Assembly: GCA_023390675.1 (NCBI GenBank)
Contig: JAEWCK010000364.1
Location: forward strand, 1-8,252
Source: Pseudomonadota bacterium
GTDB lineage: Bacteria; Pseudomonadota; Alphaproteobacteria; Sphingomonadales; Sphingomonadaceae
Length of the DNA: 8,252 bases
Direction of reading: 5' to 3'
Below the pieces are notes generated by a model. That model ran no database searches and was not told the DNA's origin. It was given only the letters and a program-made list of their open reading frames with translations. The position numbers and the translations under genes are program-made. How positions within the stretch are numbered: the first letter of the stretch is position 1; each line of letters opens with the position of its first letter. Positions 1 to 6,794 of the stretch are shown here, piece by piece.

Positions 1-1389
1 GAGAAGAAGCTGCCGATCCTCGCCGACGTCCGCGACGAGAGCGCCGACGACATTCGCATCGTGCTCGAGCCGCGCAGCCGGACCGTCGACGCCGAGACGC
101 TGATGGAGAGCCTCTATCGCCTCTCCGATCTCGAAAGCCGCGTGCCGCTCAACCTCAACGTGCTCGACAAGCATCGCACGCCGCGCGTGATGAGCCTGCG
201 CGAGGCGCTGCTCGCCTGGGTCGAGCATCAGTTCGTCGTGCTCCGCCGCAAGTCCGAGCACCGCCTCGCCAGGATCGCCGACCGGCTCGAGCTGGTCGCG
301 GGCTACATCATCGCCTTTCTCAACCTCGATCGCGTGATCGAGATCATCCGCACCGAGGACGAGCCAAAGCCGGTGATGATCGCCGAGTTCCAGCTGACCG
401 ATCGCCAGACCGAGGCCATCCTCAATATGCGACTGCGCTCGCTGCGCCGGCTCGAGGAGATGGAGCTCAAGCGCGAGCAGGAGGCGCTGGAGAAGGAAAA
501 AGCCGAGCTCGAACTGCTGCTCTCTTCCGATGCGCGTCAGCGCACGCGGATGAAGCGCGACATGGGCAAGATGCTCGAGCGCTACGGCGCCGAGACCGCG
601 CTCGGCAAGCGCCGCACCACGATCGAGGAGGCCGCGCCAGCGCGCGAAATTCCGCTCGAGGCGATGATCGAGCGCGAACCGATCACCGTGATCCTCTCGG
701 CGCGCGGCTGGATCCGGGCGATGAAGGGGCATGTCGATCCGGCGCAGCTCGCCGATTTGAAGTTCAAGGAAGGCGACGAGGCGTTCCTGTCCTTCCCCGC
801 GCAGACCACCGACAAGCTGATCCTCGCCGCCGACAACGGTCGTTTCTACACGCTGGCGGCGGACAAGCTGCCCGGCGGACGCGGGTTCGGCGAACCGGTG
901 CGCCTGATGATCGATCTCGAAGGCGAGCGCCAGATCGTCAGCTTGATGCCCGCGAGCGCTGCCGAGAGGCTGCTCGTCGCGGCGACCGATGGCCGTGGTT
1001 TCGTCGTCAAGGTGGAGGATGTCCTGGCCGAGACGCGCAAGGGCAAGCAAGTGGTGACGCCCCGCTCGGGCGCGCAGCTCCGGCTTGTCCGGCCGCTCGC
1101 GCCGGGCGACAACGCAGTCGCCGCGATCGGCGACAACCGCAAGCTGCTCGTCTTCCCCTTGAGCGAAGTCGCCGAGCTGGCGCGCGGGCAGGGGGTGCAG
1201 CTCCAGCGGTATCGCGAAGGCGGGCTTTCCGATGCCCGCACCTTCCGGATGGAAGAAGGCTTGAGCTGGGCGATGGGCGGCGAAACCGGCCGCACGCGCA
1301 CCGAGACCGACCTTTCCCCTTGGCGCGCCGCGCGGGGGGCGGCGGGGCGGATGGCACCCAACGGCTTTCCCCGCGACAATCGATTCTGA
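1..1389 (+). CDS. parC: DNA topoisomerase IV subunit A, 3' part (5' end outside window)
   Basis: This is the C-terminal 462 residues of ParC, the DNA-breaking subunit of topoisomerase IV, which separates linked daughter chromosomes. The frame is open from base 1 to a TGA at 1387-1389. The N-terminal part with the catalytic tyrosine, roughly 300 residues by comparison with E. coli ParC, lies upstream. Visible blocks follow ParC in order: RIVLEPRS early on; FLNLDRVIEIIRTEDEPKP in the long coiled-coil region; a charged helix after ILNMRLRSLRRLEEME; then a beta-pinwheel C-terminal domain beginning near EPITVILSARGWIRAMKGH. ParC rather than GyrA is supported by EDEPKP, by the GWIRAMKGH blade, and by the absence of a canonical GyrA-box (QRRGGKG). 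The protein ends in a basic GFPRDNRF tail. I see no T-tailed hairpin in the 59 bp before the next gene, so read-through into it is possible. Confidence 0.93.
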   Translation, partial: EKKLPILADVRDESADDIRIVLEPRSRTVDAETLMESLYRLSDLESRVPLNLNVLDKHRTPRVMSLREALLAWVEHQFVVLRRKSEHRLARIADRLELVAGYIIAFLNLDRVIEIIRTEDEPKPVMIAEFQLTDRQTEAILNMRLRSLRRLEEMELKREQEALEKEKAELELLLSSDARQRTRMKRDMGKMLERYGAETALGKRRTTIEEAAPAREIPLEAMIEREPITVILSARGWIRAMKGHVDPAQLADLKFKEGDEAFLSFPAQTTDKLILAADNGRFYTLAADKLPGGRGFGEPVRLMIDLEGERQIVSLMPASAAERLLVAATDGRGFVVKVEDVLAETRKGKQVVTPRSGAQLRLVRPLAPGDNAVAAIGDNRKLLVFPLSEVAELARGQGVQLQRYREGGLSDARTFRMEEGLSWAMGGETGRTRTETDLSPWRAARGAAGRMAPNGFPRDNRF

Positions 1390-1448
1390 TCGCTTTCGGA
1401 AAGCTTCGCTTCAGGGGCCTTTAACCAATCCCCGTTAGCCCCGGTGCG

Positions 1449-3176
1449 ATGGTTTTCACGCGGGCGAAGAAAGCTCCGGTCGAAATACCGCCGCGCGTCC
1501 CGCAGGCGCCCGATCCGCGTGCCCTCGGCCCGAGTGCGACCGTCCTCATGCTCGACATGCTCCCGATCCCCGCCGCGGTGATCGAGCTTCACGGCGACAC
1601 CCTCGCATTCGATGCAGTCAACCGCCCGTTCCGCCGGGCCGGGCTCGGCGCGGTCGCGGCCGATTCGCCCCTCGTCCGCCTCCTCGGCCCGCGCATCCGC
1701 CGCTTCCTCGAATCCGACGAGACGCAATGTGAGCTGAGCTGGCGCTTCGGCGAGGAAGTCGATTGCCGTCATTTTCACGTGATGTTCGCGAGGCGCGCCG
1801 ACCGTCGTCGCGCGCTGCGCTGCATGGTGACTCTGGTCGATCACACCTCCGAGCTGCGCACGGAGCACAGCCTCCGCCGCGAGATGGCGACCGACAGCCT
1901 CACCGGGCTGCCAAATCGCGCCGGCTTCTCCGACACGATCGAGAACAACATCAAGCCAGGCAATGTCGCACGCCATGCCGTGATGGTGGTCAATCTCGAC
2001 CGGTTCAGCCGCGTCAATGCGTGCATGGGCGGGCTCGCGGGCGACGAGCTGCTTATCTCGGTTGCGCGCCGGCTGAAGGGTGCTCTCCGCGGGCACGACG
2101 TGCTGGCTCGGATGGGTGGCGACGAATTCGGCGTGCTGCTCGCGCTCGACGACGGGCCGAGCGACGCGCTCCACGTCGCCAAGCGCATCGAGGTTGCGCT
2201 GGCCAATCCGTTCCGCCTCTCGGACTTCGAGATCCGCGTCGATTGCTCGATCGGCATTGCTCTCGGCGCTGACAATGAAGGCGATCCCGAGGAACTGGTC
2301 CGTCACGCCCAGTTCGCGGTCAAGCGCGCCAAGAAGACCGGCAAGACCGAGATTCACCAGACTCACACTTTCGACATCGCCCGCGAGCAGTTCGGCGTCG
2401 AGACCGAGCTGCGGCGCGCGATCGAAAACGGGAAGATGACGCTGAGCTATCAGCCGATCTGCGACCTCGCTACCGGCCGTATCACGGCCTTCGAGGCGCT
2501 GGCGCGCTGGACCAACGAGCAGGGCGTCTGCCTGTCGCCCGACGAATTCATTCCGGTTGCCGAGGAATCGGGGCTGATCGTCCCCCTCGGCCGCTGGGCG
2601 ATGGACGAGGCGGCGCGCACGCTCGCCGAATGGGACCGCAGCGCGGGGGGCGATTGCGGCGTCAAGGTCGCGGTCAATCTCTCGGCGATCCAGCTCCAGC
2701 GCGATCAGGTCCCCGCGATGGTCAAGGCGGCGCTCGATCGCCACGGCGTCGCGGGCACGCGGCTCACGCTCGAGCTCACCGAGAGCGCGATCGTTCACGA
2801 TCCCGATCGCATCGCGCAGACGATGAAGGCGCTCAAGGATCTCGGCACCACGCTGGCGATGGACGATTTCGGCACCGGCTACTCGAACCTCGCCTATCTC
2901 CAGAAGCTGCCGATCGACTTGCTCAAGATCGACCGCAGCTTCGTCTCGGGCATGCTCGCGGACCGCGACAAGATCGCGATCGTGCGTGCGATCCTTGGCC
3001 TCGCCCAAGCGCTGGGCATGCAGACTACGGCCGAGGGGATCGAGACCAACGAGCTGGCCCAGACCCTCGCGGCGCTCGGCTGCACCTATGGCCAGGGCTT
3101 CCTGTACTCGCGCGCGCTCAAGTCCGACGACGCCTATGCGCTGCTTTCGGTTCCGACCACCGTATCGGCGATCTGA
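1449..3176 (+). CDS. PAS-like / GGDEF / EAL bifunctional c-di-GMP protein
   Basis: This 575-residue cytoplasmic protein should make and/or degrade the second messenger cyclic di-GMP. No signal peptide or membrane segment is visible. Residues about 34-135 look like a degenerate PAS sensor (DMLPIPAAVIE at the start, MVTLVDHTSE at the end). The GGDEF domain starts at DSLTGLPNR (149-157). Its active-site GGDEF is intact at 223-227, and the product-inhibition RxxD (R214-D217) lies exactly five residues upstream. The EAL domain carries the metal and catalytic residues expected of an active phosphodiesterase: EAL 349-351, N410, ELTE 442-445, DDFGTGYSNL 472-481, K493 in KIDRSFV, and E529 in AEGIE. 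Both activities are therefore plausible; which dominates cannot be read from sequence. The ATG at 1449 gives the full PAS-like region but has no clear Shine-Dalgarno. The last 43 bp overlap the cca gene on the other strand. Confidence 0.93.
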   Translation: MVFTRAKKAPVEIPPRVPQAPDPRALGPSATVLMLDMLPIPAAVIELHGDTLAFDAVNRPFRRAGLGAVAADSPLVRLLGPRIRRFLESDETQCELSWRFGEEVDCRHFHVMFARRADRRRALRCMVTLVDHTSELRTEHSLRREMATDSLTGLPNRAGFSDTIENNIKPGNVARHAVMVVNLDRFSRVNACMGGLAGDELLISVARRLKGALRGHDVLARMGGDEFGVLLALDDGPSDALHVAKRIEVALANPFRLSDFEIRVDCSIGIALGADNEGDPEELVRHAQFAVKRAKKTGKTEIHQTHTFDIAREQFGVETELRRAIENGKMTLSYQPICDLATGRITAFEALARWTNEQGVCLSPDEFIPVAEESGLIVPLGRWAMDEAARTLAEWDRSAGGDCGVKVAVNLSAIQLQRDQVPAMVKAALDRHGVAGTRLTLELTESAIVHDPDRIAQTMKALKDLGTTLAMDDFGTGYSNLAYLQKLPIDLLKIDRSFVSGMLADRDKIAIVRAILGLAQALGMQTTAEGIETNELAQTLAALGCTYGQGFLYSRALKSDDAYALLSVPTTVSAI

Positions 3177-4306
3177 TCGACGCGGTCCGTCCCGGGGAAG
3201 CCCTCGGCGATCCACTGTTCCTCCACTTGCCGCAGCAATCGCGCGACTTCGGGTCCGGCCTTGACGCCGCGCGCGACGATTGCGCCGCCGGTGAGCGGGA
3301 AGCGCGGGATTTCCCAGTCGCGCACTTCGACCGCCTCGGCGACCGGGCGTTCGGCAAGTAGCAGCTGATCGAGCGCGGTGACGCGCCCGGTGCGGTAGGC
3401 AAGGGGTCGGGCAGCGCCTTCCGGCGGCAACACCGCGGCGGTGAGCCGCTTGCGCTCGGCGTTTGACAGCTTGAGCCGCGCACCGACCGGCTCGGCTGCT
3501 TCGGCAGGAAGTAGTGCTGCGAGCCGCCGGATCGGGTCGGGCGCCACGCCGGACTCGACCTCGCGCGCGGCAAGATGCGCTAGGCGTTCCGCGGAGACGA
3601 TCTCGGGCAGGACGGGCACGAAGATGCCGCGCTCGATCATCAGCCGCACGACGCGCACCGCATCCTTCGCGACGAGAAGCTTGAGCATTTCGTCGCGGAT
3701 TCGCTCGCGACTGAGCGCCATCAGATCCTTCGCGCGCACCGTGCACGCCTCGAGCCCGGCCGGATCGGGGACGTCGCCGAAGCGCGCGAGGAAGCGAAAG
3801 AAGCGCAGGATGCGCAGATGATCCTCGGCGATGCGCTGGAGCGGGTCGCCGATGAAGCGGACGTGCCGGGCATCGAGATCGGCGAGCCCGCCGAAATAAT
3901 CGAAGATCGCGCCGGTCCGCGGGTCGGCATAGAGCGCGTTCATCGTGAAGTCGCGCCGCGCCGCGTCCTCGCGCCAGTCGTCGGTGAAGGCCACCGTCGC
4001 ACGGCGGCCATCGGTCGAGACGTCGCGGCGCAGCGTCGTCACTTCCACCGGCCCGCTTTCGATCACCGCCGTGATCGTGCCGTGCTCGATTCCGGTGGGT
4101 ACCGCCTTGATCCCGGCGCCCTTGAGCAGCGCCACCACGCGTTCGGGCGCGAGCGGCGTGGCGAGATCGACGTCCGAAACCGCAATGCCGAGCAGCGTGT
4201 CGCGCACCGATCCGCCGACGAAGCGCGCGTCGCCGAGCACCGCGACCAGCGCGTCGAGCCCGGCGCGGCGGCGCCACTCGGCCTCGGGAAGTATCACGCT
4301 GTCCAT
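3134..4306 (-). CDS. cca: CCA tRNA nucleotidyltransferase (class II)
   Basis: This 390-residue enzyme adds or repairs the 3'-terminal CCA of tRNAs from CTP and ATP without a template. Motifs occur in the order of class II nucleotidyltransferases: the nucleotide-binding GGSVRD (31-36); the metal-binding DxD of SDVDLAT (D45, D47); EVTTLR (88-93); RRDFTMNAL (117-125); and EDxxRxxR (E161, D162, R165, R168), which recognises the incoming base. A helical body and tail follow. The bacterial poly(A) polymerase is a close relative; the short length and single cluster context favour the CCA enzyme. ATG 4306 puts GGSVRD about 30 residues in, as usual for the family. An upstream in-frame ATG at 4372 would add 22 unlike residues. 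The start lies inside the Nudix gene (13-bp overlap) without a strong ribosome site, which suggests translational coupling. The end overlaps the GGDEF-EAL gene by 43 bp. Confidence 0.93.
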   Translation of the reverse strand: MDSVILPEAEWRRRAGLDALVAVLGDARFVGGSVRDTLLGIAVSDVDLATPLAPERVVALLKGAGIKAVPTGIEHGTITAVIESGPVEVTTLRRDVSTDGRRATVAFTDDWREDAARRDFTMNALYADPRTGAIFDYFGGLADLDARHVRFIGDPLQRIAEDHLRILRFFRFLARFGDVPDPAGLEACTVRAKDLMALSRERIRDEMLKLLVAKDAVRVVRLMIERGIFVPVLPEIVSAERLAHLAAREVESGVAPDPIRRLAALLPAEAAEPVGARLKLSNAERKRLTAAVLPPEGAARPLAYRTGRVTALDQLLLAERPVAEAVEVRDWEIPRFPLTGGAIVARGVKAGPEVARLLRQVEEQWIAEGFPGTDRVDQIADTVVGTESSA

Positions 4307-4884
4307 TTGAGCCGCCGCGAAAGATTGACGATCATCGCCGCAGTGGCCCCCCAGATGCGGCGATCGCCCCACATTATCTCGTAATAGCGCCGCTCGTGCC
4401 CCTGGTAATTCGCGCGCGCCTCACGATGGTTGGCATGATCGAGCAGGAACGACAAAGGGGCTTCGAACACATACGCCACTTCGGCCTCGGCGGGAACGAG
4501 CGCGAGATCGGGCGGGACCACGCCGATCACCGGCGTCACGTCATAGCCTGTGACGGTGCGGTAGCGGTCCGCGGTGCCGATAACCGCGACCTGCGACGCG
4601 GGAAGCGCGATCTCCTCCTCGGCCTCGCGTAGCGCCGCACCGATCGGTCCGTCGTCGCCTGGATCGATCCGCCCGCCTGGAAAGGCGATCTGTCCGGCAT
4701 GGCGGCGCAGCGTCTCGGTGCGTTGCGTGAGGATCACGCCCGGATCGGACCGGTCGGTGACCGCGACGAGCACCGCGGCGGGATGGCCGCGGCCTTCGGG
4801 GTCGAAATCGAAATGGTCGCCGGGTAGCAGCACTTCGCCATGCTCGGCCGCGAGAGCGACGCGGAGGCGTTCGACGAGGTTCAT
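4294..4884 (-). CDS. Nudix hydrolase, CoA pyrophosphatase family
   Basis: This 196-residue protein belongs to the Nudix subgroup that cleaves coenzyme A and its derivatives into 3',5'-ADP and (acyl-)phosphopantetheine (the NudL/YeaB group). The subgroup signature is clear: ILTQRTETLRRHAGQ (about 51-65) leads directly into AFPGG. The Nudix box spans about 71-94, with an aspartate (D77) where most Nudix boxes have glutamate, as is usual in CoA pyrophosphatases, and REAEEEI (R86, E87, E90, E91) providing the metal-binding glutamates. The substrate is inferred from the signature and is not proved. ATG 4884 overlaps the DUF1285 stop codon in an ATGA arrangement and has GGAG eight bases upstream. 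The 3' end overlaps the cca start by 13 bp. The gene is thus the middle member of a tightly packed trio. Confidence 0.9.
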   Translation of the reverse strand: MNLVERLRVALAAEHGEVLLPGDHFDFDPEGRGHPAAVLVAVTDRSDPGVILTQRTETLRRHAGQIAFPGGRIDPGDDGPIGAALREAEEEIALPASQVAVIGTADRYRTVTGYDVTPVIGVVPPDLALVPAEAEVAYVFEAPLSFLLDHANHREARANYQGHERRYYEIMWGDRRIWGATAAMIVNLSRRLKWTA

Positions 4885-5447
4885 GCCGCGGGCTCCAGCG
4901 CGAAGAAGGCGCCGTCGCTCCATACGCCCGGCGGGGCGCTGCCGTTCGACAACGCGATCTCGGCCAGTTCGTAATAGACGCTGCGCGCGATCAGCGCCTC
5001 GAGCCCCGCGCGGACGTGGAGATAGGGGTGGGGGCCATCCTCGCGCGCTTCGAAACGCAGCGCGTGGTCGGGGCCGGCGGTGACGAGGTCGCCCGTGTTG
5101 AGGCGGAAGGCGATGCGCATCGCTGCGCCTTCGCCCTCGGCCTTCATCTCCACCGCGACGAACGGCGCGTCCTCGACGTCCACGTCGAGCTTCTCGACGG
5201 GCGTGACGAGCACGAAGCGCCCGTCGGGCTCGCGCCTGAGAATCGTCGAGAACAGCCGCACCATCGGCGCGCGCCCGATCGGGGAACCTTGGTGGAACCA
5301 GGTCCCGTCGCGCGCGATGCGCATGTCGCTGTGCCCGCAATGCTCCGGATTCCAGCTCTCGACCGGAGGCAGACGATTCGATTCGGCGAGCCTTGCGATC
5401 TCGGCGAGCGAGAGGCTCGAGAAGTCGGGTGGGGGCGCGGAGGGCAT
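4881..5447 (-). CDS. DUF1285 domain protein
   Basis: This 188-residue protein is recognised as the DUF1285 family by the conserved core MRIARDGTWFHQGSPIGR at about residues 42-59, followed by MVRLFSTILRRE and FVLVTPVEKL. The function is unknown. From memory, structures from structural genomics show repeated structural motifs, and a role in signalling has been suggested without proof. The protein is soluble, with no signal peptide or membrane segment. It ends in a TGA that overlaps the Nudix start by 4 bp, so it is probably co-transcribed and co-translated with the CoA pyrophosphatase and the CCA enzyme. ATG 5447 is chosen because the family core begins soon after. An in-frame ATG at 5519 would add 24 low-complexity Ala/Ser-rich residues, and neither site has a strong ribosome binding site. 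The 190-bp gap to the GNAT gene upstream probably contains the operon promoter, but I could not identify one. Confidence 0.88.
   Translation of the reverse strand: MPSAPPPDFSSLSLAEIARLAESNRLPPVESWNPEHCGHSDMRIARDGTWFHQGSPIGRAPMVRLFSTILRREPDGRFVLVTPVEKLDVDVEDAPFVAVEMKAEGEGAAMRIAFRLNTGDLVTAGPDHALRFEAREDGPHPYLHVRAGLEALIARSVYYELAEIALSNGSAPPGVWSDGAFFALEPAA
4893..4896 (-). promoter_or_regulatory. Ribosome binding site of the Nudix gene (inside DUF1285)
   Basis: GGAG on the minus strand lies eight bases before ATG 4884, inside the last codons of the DUF1285 gene. It supports that start and implies reinitiation or coupled translation through the 4-bp ATGA overlap. Confidence 0.6.
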
Positions 5448-5637
5448 GCGATTCGCTTCAGCCCGCGAACCGGCCGAAGCCGCGGAAGTTGGCGAAGTTG
5501 CCACTACGTCCCCCGTCATTCTCGCATCCCGAGCGCTTCGGAAAACGAGCGGTGCGGAGGAAGGGCGATGAAGGATCGGCCATGCGCAGGGTTCAAAGCA
5601 GACCAAATCCTACATTGGAAGCCCTGGCGTTCGCGGC

Positions 5638-6168
5638 TCAGGCCGCGCGTCGAAGACGGGCTCCAACCTGGCCCGCGCAACCCGGCACGCCGGGGCCGCG
5701 CGCGAGCAGGCGGTGCGGCTCGAACGGGCCGGGCAGCCGCCAGCCGCCGGTCTTCTCCGCCGTGAAGCCGAAGAAACGGCCATAATATTCGGGGTCGCCG
5801 ACGAGCATCAGCGCGTCGCAGCCCGGCGTGGCGCAATCGGGCAAGGCTTCGAGCATCCGCGCCATCAGCATCCGGCCCACGCCTTCCTGCTGGTGCTCGG
5901 GTGTGACTGCTACCGGGCCGACCATCACCATCGGGACCGCGCCGCCGCCGTCGCAGGCGAGCTCGACCGGCCAGCACTGGATCGCGCCGATCAGCGCGCC
6001 GTCTTCGGCGACGGCCGCGAAGCTCAGCCCGGGAATTGGCGAGACGCCGGCGCGGATGCGATACGCGGTGCGCGCGCGTCGGCCGGGCCCGAAAGCGGCA
6101 TCGAGCAAAGTCTCGACGGCTTGGGGATCCACGGTCTTGAGCGGCAGCAGCGCGATCACTTCATACAT
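5638..6168 (-). CDS. GNAT family N-acetyltransferase (YhbS-like)
   Basis: This 176-residue single-domain acetyltransferase of the Gcn5-related superfamily transfers acetyl from acetyl-CoA to an unknown amine. The acetyl-CoA pyrophosphate-binding motif is clear: VTPEHQQEGVGRML, with QxxGxG at 93-98, preceded by strand VGPVAV. The later GDPEYYGRFFGF block is typical of the YhbS-like group (COG3153 type), in which small-molecule and protein substrates are mostly undefined. ATG 6168 is preferred over the longer in-frame ATG at 6234 because AGGAAAGGA sits immediately upstream and the domain begins at once (MYEVIALLPL). It reads in the same direction as the DUF1285 operon but 190 bp ahead of it, so co-transcription is possible and not evident. 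It is divergent from folB. Confidence 0.9.
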   Translation of the reverse strand: MYEVIALLPLKTVDPQAVETLLDAAFGPGRRARTAYRIRAGVSPIPGLSFAAVAEDGALIGAIQCWPVELACDGGGAVPMVMVGPVAVTPEHQQEGVGRMLMARMLEALPDCATPGCDALMLVGDPEYYGRFFGFTAEKTGGWRLPGPFEPHRLLARGPGVPGCAGQVGARLRRAA

Positions 6169-6177
6169 TCCTTTCCT
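6169..6177 (-). promoter_or_regulatory. Strong ribosome binding site of the GNAT gene
   Basis: The minus strand reads AGGAAAGGA immediately before ATG 6168, with AGGA five bases from the start codon. This decides the start against the in-frame ATG at 6234. Confidence 0.7.
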
Positions 6178-6277
6178 AACGCCCGACATGCGCATCGGGG
6201 GCCGCGCGTTTAGCGCCGACGCACACTTTCGCAAGGCTGAATGTGACGGAAGCGAACCGGATGGCCGGGGCCAAGGC

Positions 6278-6303
6278 TTTTCCCGGCGCGCGCTTCTGCT
6301 ATG
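6278..6303 (+). promoter_or_regulatory. Possible folB promoter
   Basis: TTTTCC at 6278-6283 and GCTATG at 6298-6303 are 14 bp apart. This resembles loosely the alphaproteobacterial housekeeping pattern (TTGaCgS, 10-14 bp, GCTANAWC), and the site lies about 30 bp before the TTG start of folB. The match is partial and could be chance in GC-rich DNA. Confidence 0.2.
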
Positions 6304-6322
6304 GGCGCGGGCCAGTTCCCCG

Positions 6323-6327
6323 AAAGG
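6323..6327 (+). promoter_or_regulatory. Ribosome binding site supporting the TTG start of folB
   Basis: AAAGG sits seven bases before TTG 6335. No in-frame ATG or GTG exists near the point where family similarity begins, so this site supports a non-ATG start. Confidence 0.45.
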
Positions 6328-6334
6328 CGAAGAT

Positions 6335-6706
6335 TTGCCCGATCTCCTCCAGCTTCAGGTCCACGACCTCGAAGTAGAAGTCCTGACCGGAGTCTATTCC
6401 GAAGAGACGCACCTGCCCCAGCCGCTGCGAATCTCGGTGTCGGTCGATCTCGACATGCCCGAGCGATTCGATCCCGACACGCCGCTCAAGGCCTCGAAGA
6501 GCTATATCGACCTGAAGCACGCCGCCACCACGGCGCTGCCCAAGGACGTGCATTTCACGCTGATCGAGGCAGTCGCCGAGCATATCTGCGAGACATTGTT
6601 CGTCGGCGATTCGCGCGTGCGGCGCGTGGAGGTACGGATCGTGAAGCTCGCGATCGCCGAGAAGGGCGAATCGATCGGGATCACGCTGGTGCGCGAGCGG
6701 AAGTAA
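6335..6706 (+). CDS. folB: Dihydroneopterin aldolase
   Basis: This 123-residue enzyme of folate synthesis converts 7,8-dihydroneopterin to 6-hydroxymethyl-7,8-dihydropterin and glycolaldehyde. Counting from the TTG, the expected catalytic positions are present: E24 in TGVYSEE, Y57 in SYIDLKHAA, E78 in FTLIEAVAEHI, and K104 in RIVKLAIAE. The motif usually reads K-P after the lysine; here it is K-L, which I recall as common in alphaproteobacterial homologues. The length matches the family. TTG 6335 is chosen because it has AAAGG seven bases upstream and the domain starts directly after it. The next in-frame ATG, at 6188, would add 49 unlike residues and run back through the region ahead of the GNAT gene. 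No other folate gene is in the window. The gene ends 88 bp before the converging secreted-protein gene. Confidence 0.9.
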   Translation: MPDLLQLQVHDLEVEVLTGVYSEETHLPQPLRISVSVDLDMPERFDPDTPLKASKSYIDLKHAATTALPKDVHFTLIEAVAEHICETLFVGDSRVRRVEVRIVKLAIAEKGESIGITLVRERK

Positions 6707-6709
6707 CGC

Positions 6710-6789
6710 CGTCATTCCGGCGAAAGCCGGAATCTCGGGCAATGAAGCGAGCAGCCTGCCTTGCGAGACCGGCTTTCGCCGGGGTGACG
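6710..6789. repeat. Two-armed palindromic intergenic repeat (REP-like), possible bidirectional terminator
   Basis: The left arm (6710-6736) begins CGTCATTCCGG and contains a hairpin CCGGC-GAAA-GCCGG at 6717-6730. The right arm (6765-6789) contains the mirror hairpin CCGGC-TTTC-GCCGG at 6769-6782 and ends GGGGTGACG. The two arms are also near-perfect reverse complements of each other, so the element can form two small hairpins or one long stem around a 28-base spacer. Such elements are scattered in many copies through sphingomonad and related genomes (recalled, not searched). It lies in the 88 bp between the ends of folB (plus) and the secreted-protein gene (minus), where a shared terminator would be expected. 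There is no T-run, so any termination role is inferred. Confidence 0.85.
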
Positions 6790-6794
6790 ATATG

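Noticed and set aside
1390..1448. GCTTTCGGAAAGC as a terminator after parC, and TTAACC/TTAG as a CtrA-type site
   Set aside because: The stem is only about four pairs with no T-run, and the TTAA/TTAG spacing (10 bases) does not fit the seven-base spacing of a CtrA box.
846..4277. A 1143-codon minus-strand open frame running antisense to parC and the GGDEF-EAL gene and partly in another frame of cca
   Set aside because: It lies opposite or out of frame with three genes that have clear family motifs, is rich in Arg/Ala/Asp in the way mirrored GC-rich codons produce, and shows no domain of its own.
5514..5540. CGTCATTCTCGC resembling the start of the palindromic repeat at 6710
   Set aside because: Only the first eight bases match; the hairpin core and the mirrored arm are missing.
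5580..5620. GGTTCAAA resembling a tRNA T-loop
   Set aside because: No flanking T-stem, anticodon arm or acceptor stem can be found around it.
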